From Chitinophaga sp. YR573 (GTDB lineage Bacteria > Bacteroidota > Bacteroidia > Chitinophagales > Chitinophagaceae), in the NCBI RefSeq assembly GCF_900110995.1, contig NZ_FOJF01000001.1, positions 4,562,803-4,626,802 on the forward strand: a stretch of DNA of 64,000 nt, read 5' to 3'. The position numbers and the translations under genes are program-made. Positions 9,321-18,352 of the stretch are shown piece after piece. The notes under the pieces were generated by a model that was given only the letters and a program-made list of their open reading frames with translations, was not told where the DNA came from and searched no databases. How positions within the stretch are numbered: the first letter of the stretch is position 1; every line of letters begins with the position of its first letter.

Positions 9321-9845
9321 ATGATAAACGATGAATACAAAATCAGGAATGCGCATCCAACTGAGTTTAAAGAAATTGGAAAATTAATGGTGCAGGTTTA
9401 TTCGCAGCTTGAAGGATTTCCCAAAGAAGACGAGCAACCAAATTATTATAAAATGCTTGTTAATATTGGAGACCTCACAAATAATCCCGACACTGAATTA
9501 TTAGTAGCAGTTTCATCCGATAACAAAATAGCAGGGGGTGTTGTTTATTTTGGCGATATGCAATATTATGGTTCCGGGGGAACGGCAACAAAAGAATTAA
9601 ATGCTTCGGGATTTAGATTGTTGGCTGTTGATACTTCAATTAGAGGAAAAGGAATTGGCAAACGTTTGACAGCAGAATGCATTCAAAAAGCCCAAAACAA
9701 AAAGTCAAGTCAAGTGATCATTCATACGACAATGGCTATGAAAACAGCCTGGAAGATGTATGAGAATTTTGGATTTAAAAGGTCTGAAGATTTGGATTTT
9801 ATGCAAGGAGACCTTCTTGTCTATGGGTTTAGATTGAAACTTTGA
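9321..9845 (+). CDS. GNAT-family N-acetyltransferase
   Basis: The 174-residue protein has the GNAT layout: 'YKIRNAHPTEFKEIGKLMVQV' at the N-terminus, a central strand 'FRLLAVDTSIRGKGIGKRLT' carrying the acetyl-CoA-binding R/Q-G-x-G-K/R motif (about residues 100-115), and 'AWKMYENFGFKRSED' near the end. The cytoplasmic substrate is unknown. It diverges from the TetR gene with repressor-like site 2 in its upstream region, so it may belong to the same regulon. Confidence 0.85.
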   Translation: MINDEYKIRNAHPTEFKEIGKLMVQVYSQLEGFPKEDEQPNYYKMLVNIGDLTNNPDTELLVAVSSDNKIAGGVVYFGDMQYYGSGGTATKELNASGFRLLAVDTSIRGKGIGKRLTAECIQKAQNKKSSQVIIHTTMAMKTAWKMYENFGFKRSEDLDFMQGDLLVYGFRLKL

Positions 9846-9895
9846 CAGCCTCGCTAAAACGGTTTTTACGCAAGTGTATTATTCTCCGTGGTTGA

Positions 9896-10810
9896 CTATT
9901 TAAAAGATTGTCTGAATTCTAATGGAGAAAGGTTCGTCTTTGTTTTAAACAAACGACTAAAAGACTGTGGATACTCAAAACCTAATTGATATGCGATTTC
10001 GGAAACTGATAAATCAGATATAGATAATTTTTCTTTCGCTTTTTCTACGAGTTTATTATGTATATGTTGCTGTGCGTTTTGTCCTGTGAAGGAACGCAAC
10101 ATATCACTTAAATAACTTGCTGATATATTTAAGTGTTCCGAAAGATATTGAACAGTCGGAATCCCTTGCCTTAATGACTTTTCGTTATTGAAATAATCAT
10201 CCAGGATTTCTTCCAGCTTTTGTAGCAAGTCGCTATTGGCTGCTTTTCGTGTAATGAACTGACGTTTGTAAAAACGATTGCTATAATTCAATAATAATTC
10301 AACCTGCGAAATAATTACATCCTGACTAAAATCATCTATTCTACTATTTAATTCATCATCAATTATTCCAAAAATGGACATAATGGTCGTCCTTTCCTTA
10401 TCTGATAAATGCAATGCTTCATTGGCCGCATAAGAAAAGAAACCATATTGCCTGATTTTCTTCGCTAAAGAGTAAGACAGGAAGAAATCGGGATGGATGA
10501 GCAATAAATAGCCTGAATTGGCATTGCCATCGGGCGTTTCAAACATTTGATTAGGTGATGTAAATACTAAGCCGCCTTCACCAAAGTCATAATAATTTTG
10601 TCCATATTTTGCTTTGCCACAAAGATTTGTCTTATACGCGATTTTATAAAAATCCAGAACCATTGAACCGGGGAATTCTTTCGGCGGGATTTTCATGTTT
10701 TTAATATCTATAAAACTTATCAACGGGTGCAAGGGCTTTGGCAGCTCGAACACCCGGTGAAAGTCTGATAAAAATTCAAACTTATACAGTATATTTTCCT
10801 CTTTTTTCAT
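9896..10810 (-). CDS. AraC-family transcriptional regulator
   Basis: The 304-residue protein has a variable N-terminal sensor domain and, from about residue 205, the AraC DNA-binding domain ('VQYLSEHLNISASYLSDMLR', then 'VSEIAYQLGFEYPQSFSRLF', ending 'LSPLEFRQSFK'). It lies 24 bp downstream of the SDR gene at 10835, itself downstream of an NmrA-type gene, all leftward. This repeats the regulator-SDR-NmrA combination at 4740-7447 in a different order. Confidence 0.92.
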   Translation of the reverse strand: MKKEENILYKFEFLSDFHRVFELPKPLHPLISFIDIKNMKIPPKEFPGSMVLDFYKIAYKTNLCGKAKYGQNYYDFGEGGLVFTSPNQMFETPDGNANSGYLLLIHPDFFLSYSLAKKIRQYGFFSYAANEALHLSDKERTTIMSIFGIIDDELNSRIDDFSQDVIISQVELLLNYSNRFYKRQFITRKAANSDLLQKLEEILDDYFNNEKSLRQGIPTVQYLSEHLNISASYLSDMLRSFTGQNAQQHIHNKLVEKAKEKLSISDLSVSEIAYQLGFEYPQSFSRLFKTKTNLSPLEFRQSFK

Positions 10811-10834
10811 GTATGCTAATATACAAAATATTTA

Positions 10835-11572
10835 TTACCAGGGGGTTTCTCCAGTTTCCGGATTATGTTCCTCACTGATAAATTTTCCTGTGGGACCATC
10901 ATCACCAATCATTGCATATTTAGCAATACGGGCACCACCTTCCTGAACAGTGCCGGTTCCGCGGTGATTGTTAAAATCGGTTGCGACAAAGCCAGGGCAA
11001 ACGGCATTAACTTTAAATGCTGTGTCTCTCAATTCATAAGCCAAATCTATAGTATACATATTAAGCGCCGCTTTTGATGCCGGATAAACAGCTGCTTTAT
11101 GCGTATAATATTTCCATGTGGGATCACTGTGTAGGGTAAGCGAACATCCGCTGGAAGACACATTTACTATACGTGGTTGTGAAGATTTTTGTAACAAATC
11201 AATAAATGCCTGCGTAACTCTTACCACACCATACAAATTGGTGTCGAACACCTTTTGAAATTGATCGATACTTGCATCAAATGCTCCTTGCGGCCAACCT
11301 CCATTGATGCCGGCGTTATTGATCAGCACATCCAGTACTTCGGTTTTTCTGCCTATTTCGGCACGAGCCGCTTTCACTGATTCGGAATCGGTAACATCTA
11401 ATTGTACAGCTTCGACATTATTTAATCCTTCGGCTTTAAGTCTTTCCACAGCAGCCAAACCATTTTCTATATTACGGCTGCCAAGATAAACGTAGTACCC
11501 GTTTAGCAGCAGTTGGCGGGCTGTTTCCAAACCAACACTTTTATTGGCTCCTGTAATTAATACTTTTTTCAT
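10835..11572 (-). CDS. Classical short-chain dehydrogenase/reductase
   Basis: The 245-residue protein has the classical SDR signature: cofactor motif TGANKSVG near residue 7, NNAG near residue 87, catalytic Ser in 'RIVNVSSSGCSL', and YPASK (about residue 160). A 'VCPGFVATDFN' segment after the active site is typical of carbonyl reductase-like SDRs. It is separated by 6 bp from the preceding NmrA-type gene and by 24 bp from the following AraC gene, so the three are probably one operon. The substrate is unknown. Confidence 0.88.
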   Translation of the reverse strand: MKKVLITGANKSVGLETARQLLLNGYYVYLGSRNIENGLAAVERLKAEGLNNVEAVQLDVTDSESVKAARAEIGRKTEVLDVLINNAGINGGWPQGAFDASIDQFQKVFDTNLYGVVRVTQAFIDLLQKSSQPRIVNVSSSGCSLTLHSDPTWKYYTHKAAVYPASKAALNMYTIDLAYELRDTAFKVNAVCPGFVATDFNNHRGTGTVQEGGARIAKYAMIGDDGPTGKFISEEHNPETGETPW

Positions 11573-11578
11573 GGATGG

Positions 11579-12487
11579 TTAATTTGATTTATTATAAACC
11601 AGCGCAAATTCTTTGGCAAAATCTACCATTTTCACTTTGCCCAGGGTTGGCTTGTTGCGGTAATAATCTTCGTATAAACTACCACTCCCTTGTGAGGCTT
11701 GCATTTCAACAAAACCATTTGCAATCCACTCGTTCACTCCGGCTGTTAACATGCCTTTCAGAATTTGTTCTCCAGGAATTACCAGCCATTTCAAATCCGG
11801 TTTTCCGATTGCTTCGCCTATGATTTTTGCCACTTCATTTGGTGAAACCTCATCGCTTGCTATGTAGTGTACTGCTCTGCCATCAAAAGGTTTTTCCATT
11901 TCTTCAGCTATGGTAGCTGCAATATCCAGCGGTGAAACCCAGGGTTCTTTTTGATCACCCCCATAATTCTGGATGATAGCTCCTTCCGTTTTTATGGTTT
12001 GCATATATCTGAAAATATTGGTGTAAAAACCAACTGGTCTCATGAATTTTATGGAAACATCATTGGGTAGTTGTTTCAGGATATTCTCTACGGCATTATG
12101 AAGAAAGAGACTGCCATTTCCTATGTTTGTATGGGCACCTATACTGCTTAAATGCACGATGCGTTTGACCCCGGATTGCTCCACCGCTTTTTTGTAATTG
12201 TTGCCGATCCTGTTAAAGCCTGCAACAAAATCCACATCTTTATCAAAGATGCTACCAATACCTTCCCAGGCCTCCATCAGGTAAACAATATCGGCCCCTT
12301 TGAATGTTTCCGATAAAAAATCAGTGTCCTGCATGGTGCCAATTGCTGCTTTTGCACCTAGTGCTTCAATGGCTGTTTGTCTTTCAGCTTTGCTACTGAT
12401 GACGGTTACTGAATGTCCTTTTTGAACCAGCTCTTGTGTTAATGGTTTTCCTATGTTTCCTATAGAGCCTGTAATTATGATGTTCAT
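11579..12487 (-). CDS. NmrA-family NAD(P)-binding protein
   Basis: The protein is read from the ATG at 12487 (302 residues), because this start places the Rossmann motif 'MNIIITGSIGNIGKPL' at the extreme N-terminus. An in-frame start at 12526 would add 13 unrelated residues. It continues as an atypical SDR ('AKAAIGTMQDTDFLSETF', 'RIVHLSSIGAH', 'KFMRPVGFYTNIF'). It is the first gene of a leftward three-gene run with an SDR and an AraC regulator. A role in quinone or aldehyde metabolism, or in redox sensing, is possible but not shown. Confidence 0.82.
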   Translation of the reverse strand: MNIIITGSIGNIGKPLTQELVQKGHSVTVISSKAERQTAIEALGAKAAIGTMQDTDFLSETFKGADIVYLMEAWEGIGSIFDKDVDFVAGFNRIGNNYKKAVEQSGVKRIVHLSSIGAHTNIGNGSLFLHNAVENILKQLPNDVSIKFMRPVGFYTNIFRYMQTIKTEGAIIQNYGGDQKEPWVSPLDIAATIAEEMEKPFDGRAVHYIASDEVSPNEVAKIIGEAIGKPDLKWLVIPGEQILKGMLTAGVNEWIANGFVEMQASQGSGSLYEDYYRNKPTLGKVKMVDFAKEFALVYNKSN

Positions 12488-12754
12488 ATTTCTGCTTTTG
12501 TTGTAGCAAAGGTGGGCTATTGTCAAAAAGCAGATCTAACCTAATTGAGGAATTTCGTAACCTAAATGAGAATATTAGTTCTCTGATTTAGCTTTGGAAT
12601 ATGGGTTGAGGATTTGTATTTCAATTTAACTTCACCTAATATTCACGTCAGATAAGGTGTATTTATGATCAATAACATCTTACACGAAGATTATGCAATC
12701 AAACTGAGGCACTACCTGTATCTCATTTTACATGAAACATTTTGTTATTTTTTG

Positions 12755-12762
12755 TAAATTTG
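12755..12762 (+). promoter_or_regulatory. Probable -7 box (TAAATTTG) of the sigma-factor gene
   Basis: TAAATTTG matches the Bacteroidota primary-sigma -7 consensus TAnnTTTG. It lies 18 bp before the ATG at 12781. A clear -33 TTTG at the ideal spacing is not visible, so this is a moderate call. If correct, it rules out the in-frame TTG at 12742 as the start, since that codon lies upstream of the box. Confidence 0.45.
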
Positions 12763-12780
12763 CGGGGTAGGGACATTACT

Positions 12781-13356
12781 ATGGCGCAATACGGTAATTA
12801 TACTGATTCAGAGCTGGCCAACTTGCTAAAGGCTGGTGACAGAGATGCATTTACCGAAATTTATGCTCGTTTTTCAAATGTATTGTATGTTCACGCTTTT
12901 ATTAGATTGAAATCTAATGCGGAATCAATGGATATCGTGCAGGATTTATTCGTTAACCTTTGGAACAGGCGGGAATCAACAAATTTTACTAATCTTTCTA
13001 ATTATTTATATACATCGGTGAGAAATGGGGTGCTCAATATTATTGCCCACAAAGCCGTTGAATCCAGATACCTTTCCACACTGCCACAGTCTGTAGTGAT
13101 GACAGATTGCCTCACTGACCACCGACTCAGAGAACGTCAGCTGGCAGATATCATTGCGAAAGAAATTGAATTACTCCCTCCAAGAATGCGACAGGTATTC
13201 CAACTAAGCAGACTTCACAACCTCAGTCACAAGGAAATTGCCGACCAACTGGGTATATCAGAACAAGCGGTTAGGAGTCATGTAAAAAACGCGCTTAAAA
13301 TACTCAGAGTGCGGTTAGGATTAGTAACCTTCCTGATTTTCTTACTAACACGCTAA
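12781..13356 (+). CDS. ECF-type RNA polymerase sigma-70 factor
   Basis: The protein is read from the ATG at 12781 (191 residues). It has region 2 ('AFTEIYARFSNVLYVHAF' to 'MDIVQDLFVNLWNRR', with the core-binding D-V/I-x-Q-D-x-F pattern) and region 4 ('LPPRMRQVFQLSRLHNLSHK', then 'IADQLGISEQAVRSHVKNAL'). A short hydrophobic C-terminal tail is common in Bacteroidota ECF factors linked to SusC/D loci. It is followed by a FecR anti-sigma factor and an STN-containing SusC, so it should direct transcription of the receptor genes after an outer-membrane signal. Confidence 0.92.
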   Translation: MAQYGNYTDSELANLLKAGDRDAFTEIYARFSNVLYVHAFIRLKSNAESMDIVQDLFVNLWNRRESTNFTNLSNYLYTSVRNGVLNIIAHKAVESRYLSTLPQSVVMTDCLTDHRLRERQLADIIAKEIELLPPRMRQVFQLSRLHNLSHKEIADQLGISEQAVRSHVKNALKILRVRLGLVTFLIFLLTR

Positions 13357-13439
13357 AATATTTTTATTTATTTACCCCCCAGGCATAAGGTGGGCTGTCT
13401 ATATCATTGTTGGGGCCAATATGCTCCATACTAATGATA

Positions 13440-14567
13440 ATGGAAAATATAGATCTGCAGGATTTACTGAATAAATACAAAACCGGCTCTTGCACTCCTG
13501 AAGAGCTCACGTTGCTGGAAAACTGGTATTTACAATGGAAAGTTGAAGATCACCGGTTTACAGAAGACGGTCTCGCAGATGTCAATCAAAAAATGTGGAT
13601 GGCCGTGACTGAACAAACAGCAGGCCATAAGCTGATTAAACTTCCGCTATGGAAACGTATCAGCGTTGCAGCTGCTGTAGCTGCCATTATTATACTCTCT
13701 GTTGGCATCTGGTTCTTTTATAGTGATCGAAATGCACAGCCATATCTGCTCTCCGATAATAGTCCTGTTGTCCCAGGCAGGTCCGGAGCTACCCTCACTT
13801 TGGCAAATGGTAAAAAGATTATACTAACAGATACCGTAAATGGTAAGCTGGCTGAAGAGGCTGGAGTGGTAATCTCCAAATCTGCAGGTGGCCTGTTGGT
13901 GTACGAGTTCAGGGAAAATAGAGGTATCTCAGGCCAGATAAATACGTTGTCAACCAACAATGGGGAAAGCTACCAGGTACGTTTGCCAGATGGTTCGAAA
14001 GTATGGCTGAACGCTGCATCCAGCATAACATATGCTGCAAATCTTTATGAGGATGGTAAGCGCAGCGTTAAACTCGAAGGGGAAGGTTACTTCGAAGTAG
14101 CAAAAGATCAGGCCCATCCCTTTATCATTGAAAGTTCTGATCAGCAGGTTGAAGTAATGGGAACCCATTTTAACATTAGGGCCTATAAAGATGAAGATGT
14201 TGTGAAAACCACTTTAGTAGAAGGGAGTGTAAAGGTTTCAGTTCACGAATTGCAAAAGATGCTTTCGCCTGGCTTTGAAGCTGTGAAATCAGGGAATAAC
14301 ATTCAGGTACACAGTGTTGATGCTGAACTGGCGGTAGCCTGGAAAGATGGAAAGTTTGTTTTTGAGAATGAGAAAATTGAAGCGATAATGAAAATGGTTG
14401 AACGCTGGTACAATGTACAGGTAGTTTACCGGGGAGAAATGCCGGAAGACGTGTTTCATGGCTCAGTATCAAGATTTGAGAATGTTTCTCAGGTGCTGGA
14501 TATCCTGGAATCAACCGGCCGGATTCATTTTAAGATGGATGGCAGAAAAATTTATGTCTCGCAATAA
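13440..14567 (+). CDS. FecR-family anti-sigma factor
   Basis: The start is taken at the ATG at 13440 (about 375 residues); 13434 is an equally legal ATG, and the longer in-frame TTG start at 13407 is unlikely. The first ~75 residues are cytoplasmic ('DLLNKYKTGSCTPEELTLL'). One membrane helix follows ('ISVAAAVAAIIILSVGIWFF'), then the periplasmic FecR domain ('YQVRLPDGSKVWLNAASSI', 'LEGEGYFEVAKD', 'VEVMGTHFNIRAY'). The C-terminal ~70 residues match DUF4974. FecR proteins relay a TonB-receptor signal to the partner sigma factor, here the product of 12781-13356. Confidence 0.92.
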   Translation: MENIDLQDLLNKYKTGSCTPEELTLLENWYLQWKVEDHRFTEDGLADVNQKMWMAVTEQTAGHKLIKLPLWKRISVAAAVAAIIILSVGIWFFYSDRNAQPYLLSDNSPVVPGRSGATLTLANGKKIILTDTVNGKLAEEAGVVISKSAGGLLVYEFRENRGISGQINTLSTNNGESYQVRLPDGSKVWLNAASSITYAANLYEDGKRSVKLEGEGYFEVAKDQAHPFIIESSDQQVEVMGTHFNIRAYKDEDVVKTTLVEGSVKVSVHELQKMLSPGFEAVKSGNNIQVHSVDAELAVAWKDGKFVFENEKIEAIMKMVERWYNVQVVYRGEMPEDVFHGSVSRFENVSQVLDILESTGRIHFKMDGRKIYVSQ

Positions 14568-14762
14568 TGAACAGATCAATCAACCAAATGTATGTAACAT
14601 GAAATAGCGTAAACACAACCAAAATCAACCGGGAATCACAAAAAAGAACCCGAAAGTGCAACAACACTTCCGGGACTGTGATTGGCCCGAGAGTTAAATC
14701 AACGTAAATCTCAATTGCCGACAGTTTCGAAGCAAAGGCAACTGACAAACCAATCAAAACGA

Positions 14763-17700
14763 ATGTACAAAAATTACACTGGTGAACAAGGTGTACCGGA
14801 TAGGGTATGCCATAAAATCTTGCTGATTATGCGATTAAGCACAGTCCTGTTACTGGCGGCTCTGATGCAGGTAAGCGCTGCCGGCTTCGCGCAAAAAATC
14901 ACCTTATCCAGGTCAAATGCCAGTCTGGAGACAGTGCTGAAAGAATTACGTATTCAAAGCGGATTTGATTTTGTATACACAGATGTGCTTGTGAAAAAGT
15001 CAAAGCCTGTAAACATCAATGTAAAACAGGTACAACTGGAGGATGCGCTGGATGCTATTTTTAAAGACCAGCCATTGGTGTATTCGATTAACGGTAAAAC
15101 AGTAATCATTAAAGCAAAAGCTTCCTCAATTCCTGACAACATTCAATTTCCGGCAAATGATATCGGAGGGCGTGTGGTCAATGAAACGGGCAGTCCAATG
15201 CCGGGAGTAACCATCAGGCTGAAAAGTACAGATAGAGGAACAATAACCGACAAGAATGGAAGATTTTCGTTGTCTAACGTGGCAGAGGATGATATCATAC
15301 TCTTTGCATTTGTAGGCTATGATCTTCAACAGTTAAAAGCATCTGAGGCAAAAGGGAATGATCTTGTGGTGACGTTAAAACCCGCAGTAAGTAGCCTGAG
15401 TGAGGTTGTTGCAGTTGGATATGGCTATACAAAAAGAAAGGATCTTACCGGTTCTGTTGCTTCCGTAAACGTAAATGAAGTAAGAAATACTCCATTTGTC
15501 AGTATCGATCAGGCGCTGTCGGGAAAGGCTGCAGGTGTTCAGGTGATACAGGCAGATGGCTCTCCCGGTGGGATGGCCAAAATCCGTATTCGCGGAGGTA
15601 GCTCGCTGATTGGAGGGAATGATCCACTTTACATTATAGATGGTGTTCAGGTAACTATCCAGAATAAATATGTTCAGAGCAGTGCAGATGTGCGTAATCC
15701 AGTTGAGGGGCTGGGAAATGATAGAAACTATGCCAGCAGTGCAGTAGGTTCCTCTTACTCACGTGGACTAAACACCTTAGCTGGTTTAAACATCAATGAT
15801 ATTGAGAGCATTGATATATTGAAAGATGCTTCGGCAACAGCAATATACGGATCCAGAGCGGCCAATGGAGTCGTAATTATTACGACCCGAAAGGGGAAAC
15901 TCAATCAGAAACCTGTACTGGAAGCTAATTATTATACCGGATTTAGTTCGGCAATTACAGAAAAGCTACTGAATGCAGATCAGTATAAAGGTGTAATGCT
16001 GGAAGGGGCTAAAAACCTTAATGCACTTAGAGCTTCCCAGGGCCGACCGGCTGATGGAGTTGCCACCTCCATCATTAATGATCCCAATTTCCTGGGAACA
16101 GCGAATACGAATTGGCTGAATGAGGTAACACGCACAGGGATCACCCAAAATGCTGACATTAGTGTGCGTGGTGGTGGAACCGGTTCACGATATTATACTT
16201 CCATTGCCTATAATAGCCAAAAGGGCACACTGCTTGGTACTGATTTTAAGAGGATCTCGGGAAAGATTAATCTGGATAATGAAATTACGTCCAGACTACG
16301 TTTGATCACGAACATGGATTACTCTTTTACAAGAAATAACCTGACCAACGGAATTTATGGCTCTGCCCTTTATGCCCCACCAACTTTAAACCCATACAAT
16401 TTGGATGGAACACCTGCAACTTTTGATGCTGCAACTTTTGACATTGGAATAAATTCAGGTATACAAAATCCTCTGGCACTTTTACAGGGGAAGAACGGCT
16501 CAAGGAATGCCCTTGTATTAGGCTCACTTTCTCTGGAATATGATATCTTCAAATCTCTTAAATTCAGAAGTACTGCCTCGGTAAATTATTCAACTTACCA
16601 TCAGTTGAATTATGTTCCCTCTACAGTCGCCGTTACAGACGCTTCAGGACTCGGAGCAGAAAGTTCCAACGGCGGTATAGGTAGTGAAGCACAGACCCAA
16701 CAGACAGATGTCTTTTACGAAAATACACTCACCTGGGACAAGCAGTTTAATGACCAGAACCGCTTGAATTTATTGGCAGGAACGTCGTGGCAGAAAACGA
16801 AATCGGAAACCTTTTCTGCTTCAGGACAGGGATTCCCGGACGATAAATTTCTGAATGGATTGTCTTCTGCAGCGCTGGCTCTTCCTCCGCAATCCAGTGA
16901 AACACAAAGTGCATTACTCAGTTTTTACCTGCGGGCAAACTACGCATTGAAAGAAAGATACCTTTTTACCCTTACCGCCAGATCAGATGAATCTTCAAAA
17001 TTCCCTAAAAGCAACCGTAAAAGTTATTTCCCTTCTGCGGGATTGGCCTGGAGAGCGAGCGAGGAATCATTCCTTAAACCGGTAAAATGGCTCAATGAAC
17101 TAAAGTTTCGTGCCAGTGCGGGTTACACAGGTACGCAGAACCTGGGTAACAACCTGTTTTACACGCTTTTTACTCCGGCGGCATATGCATCAACGAATGC
17201 TCTTATTCCTACTCAGTTGGGAAATGATAAGATCAAATGGGAAACAACTTTGCAAAAAGATGCAGGCATTGACTTTGCTCTTTTTAAATCCAGATTTAAA
17301 GGATCGGTTGGTTACTATAATAAAAATACTTCCGATCTGCTGATGGCTTATACTGTTGCTACCAGTTCGGGTTTCACTTCTGCATTGGTTAATGTTGCAG
17401 ACATTAGAAACCAGGGGTGGGAGATTGATCTGAGAGCAGATATATTCCGTAAAAAAGATTTTGACTGGAACTTAGCTCTTAACGTTTCCCGCAACAGATC
17501 CAGGGTTACCAAAATAAACAAGGATCTGCAGAATCCGAATAGTATTGGACAAGGGGCTGATGATCCCTATATCAACTCCCAGCTGAATATCGGAAATACG
17601 GTTCTACGTGAGGGCAGTCCGGTTGGATTGATTTACGGTTTCCAATATGATGGAGTAATAAAGAATAAACAAGAGCTGGATGCATACAGGCAAGCGAGTT

Positions 17701-18323
17701 TATATGCACAGTATGGTATTTTGCAAAACCTCGCTGTCGGTTATCCAAGATATAAACTAATTGAAAGCGGCATTTACAAAGGAGCCTTTAAACGGGACGT
17801 AATTGGCAATGCAGAACCTAAATTTTATGGTGGTATCACCAATAACTTCAGATATAAACAATTTAGTTTGATTACGCTGTTTAGCTATTCGGTTGGTGGA
17901 GATCTCCTGTATTTACCTGATGTAAGCTCACTCGGCCTTAGTGACAGAGGTAACCGCAATACCCGGATACTGCAGCCACATTATACTGAGCAAACTCCGG
18001 ATGCAGACAGGCCCAGCCTGGTGCTATCGGAGAGCAATACATATGGAACCGGAAGTTCTGATCTTGCAGTGCATGATGCCTCCTATATCAAACTAAAATC
18101 AATTAGTCTTACTTATCAGCTTTCTGAAAAATTAATGAAGCGACTTGCGCTGGGTTCCGCAATGGTGTATGTTTCGGGTACCAATATTTTCACGATCACA
18201 GGTTATCCCGGTCCGGATCCGGAGGTCAGTAATGATCCTTATAGTTTAATAAGTGGATATACAGATGCTGCTAATTACCCTTCAATGCGTCAGTTCATCT
18301 GCGGTGTCAGAATTGGATTTTAG
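14763..18323 (+). CDS. SusC/RagA TonB-dependent receptor with STN signalling domain
   Basis: The start is set at the ATG at 14763 because the resulting N-terminus ('MYKNYTGEQGVPDRVCHKI') is the family-typical one; an in-frame start 81 bp upstream is rejected. In the 1186 residues there are: a signal segment (~21-45, ending 'SAAGFAQ'), an STN domain (~46-125), a carboxypeptidase-like domain ('GRVVNETGSPMPGVTIRLKS'), a TonB plug beginning 'VVAVGYGYTKRKDLTGSV', and a C-terminal outer-membrane barrel. The STN domain is the part that contacts FecR, so this receptor should both import its substrate and switch on the sigma factor. The substrate is unknown. Confidence 0.93.
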   Translation: MYKNYTGEQGVPDRVCHKILLIMRLSTVLLLAALMQVSAAGFAQKITLSRSNASLETVLKELRIQSGFDFVYTDVLVKKSKPVNINVKQVQLEDALDAIFKDQPLVYSINGKTVIIKAKASSIPDNIQFPANDIGGRVVNETGSPMPGVTIRLKSTDRGTITDKNGRFSLSNVAEDDIILFAFVGYDLQQLKASEAKGNDLVVTLKPAVSSLSEVVAVGYGYTKRKDLTGSVASVNVNEVRNTPFVSIDQALSGKAAGVQVIQADGSPGGMAKIRIRGGSSLIGGNDPLYIIDGVQVTIQNKYVQSSADVRNPVEGLGNDRNYASSAVGSSYSRGLNTLAGLNINDIESIDILKDASATAIYGSRAANGVVIITTRKGKLNQKPVLEANYYTGFSSAITEKLLNADQYKGVMLEGAKNLNALRASQGRPADGVATSIINDPNFLGTANTNWLNEVTRTGITQNADISVRGGGTGSRYYTSIAYNSQKGTLLGTDFKRISGKINLDNEITSRLRLITNMDYSFTRNNLTNGIYGSALYAPPTLNPYNLDGTPATFDAATFDIGINSGIQNPLALLQGKNGSRNALVLGSLSLEYDIFKSLKFRSTASVNYSTYHQLNYVPSTVAVTDASGLGAESSNGGIGSEAQTQQTDVFYENTLTWDKQFNDQNRLNLLAGTSWQKTKSETFSASGQGFPDDKFLNGLSSAALALPPQSSETQSALLSFYLRANYALKERYLFTLTARSDESSKFPKSNRKSYFPSAGLAWRASEESFLKPVKWLNELKFRASAGYTGTQNLGNNLFYTLFTPAAYASTNALIPTQLGNDKIKWETTLQKDAGIDFALFKSRFKGSVGYYNKNTSDLLMAYTVATSSGFTSALVNVADIRNQGWEIDLRADIFRKKDFDWNLALNVSRNRSRVTKINKDLQNPNSIGQGADDPYINSQLNIGNTVLREGSPVGLIYGFQYDGVIKNKQELDAYRQASLYAQYGILQNLAVGYPRYKLIESGIYKGAFKRDVIGNAEPKFYGGITNNFRYKQFSLITLFSYSVGGDLLYLPDVSSLGLSDRGNRNTRILQPHYTEQTPDADRPSLVLSESNTYGTGSSDLAVHDASYIKLKSISLTYQLSEKLMKRLALGSAMVYVSGTNIFTITGYPGPDPEVSNDPYSLISGYTDAANYPSMRQFICGVRIGF

Positions 18324-18352
18324 CGTTCACTGTAATATTAAAAATTAGACAA

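Noticed and set aside
12742-12780. TTG start for the ECF sigma factor
   Set aside because: The probable -7 box at 12755-12762 lies downstream of this codon, and the ATG at 12781 gives a normal ECF length.
14682-14762. Upstream start for the first SusC
   Set aside because: The 27 added residues are polar and precede the family-typical N-terminus, so the ATG at 14763 is preferred.
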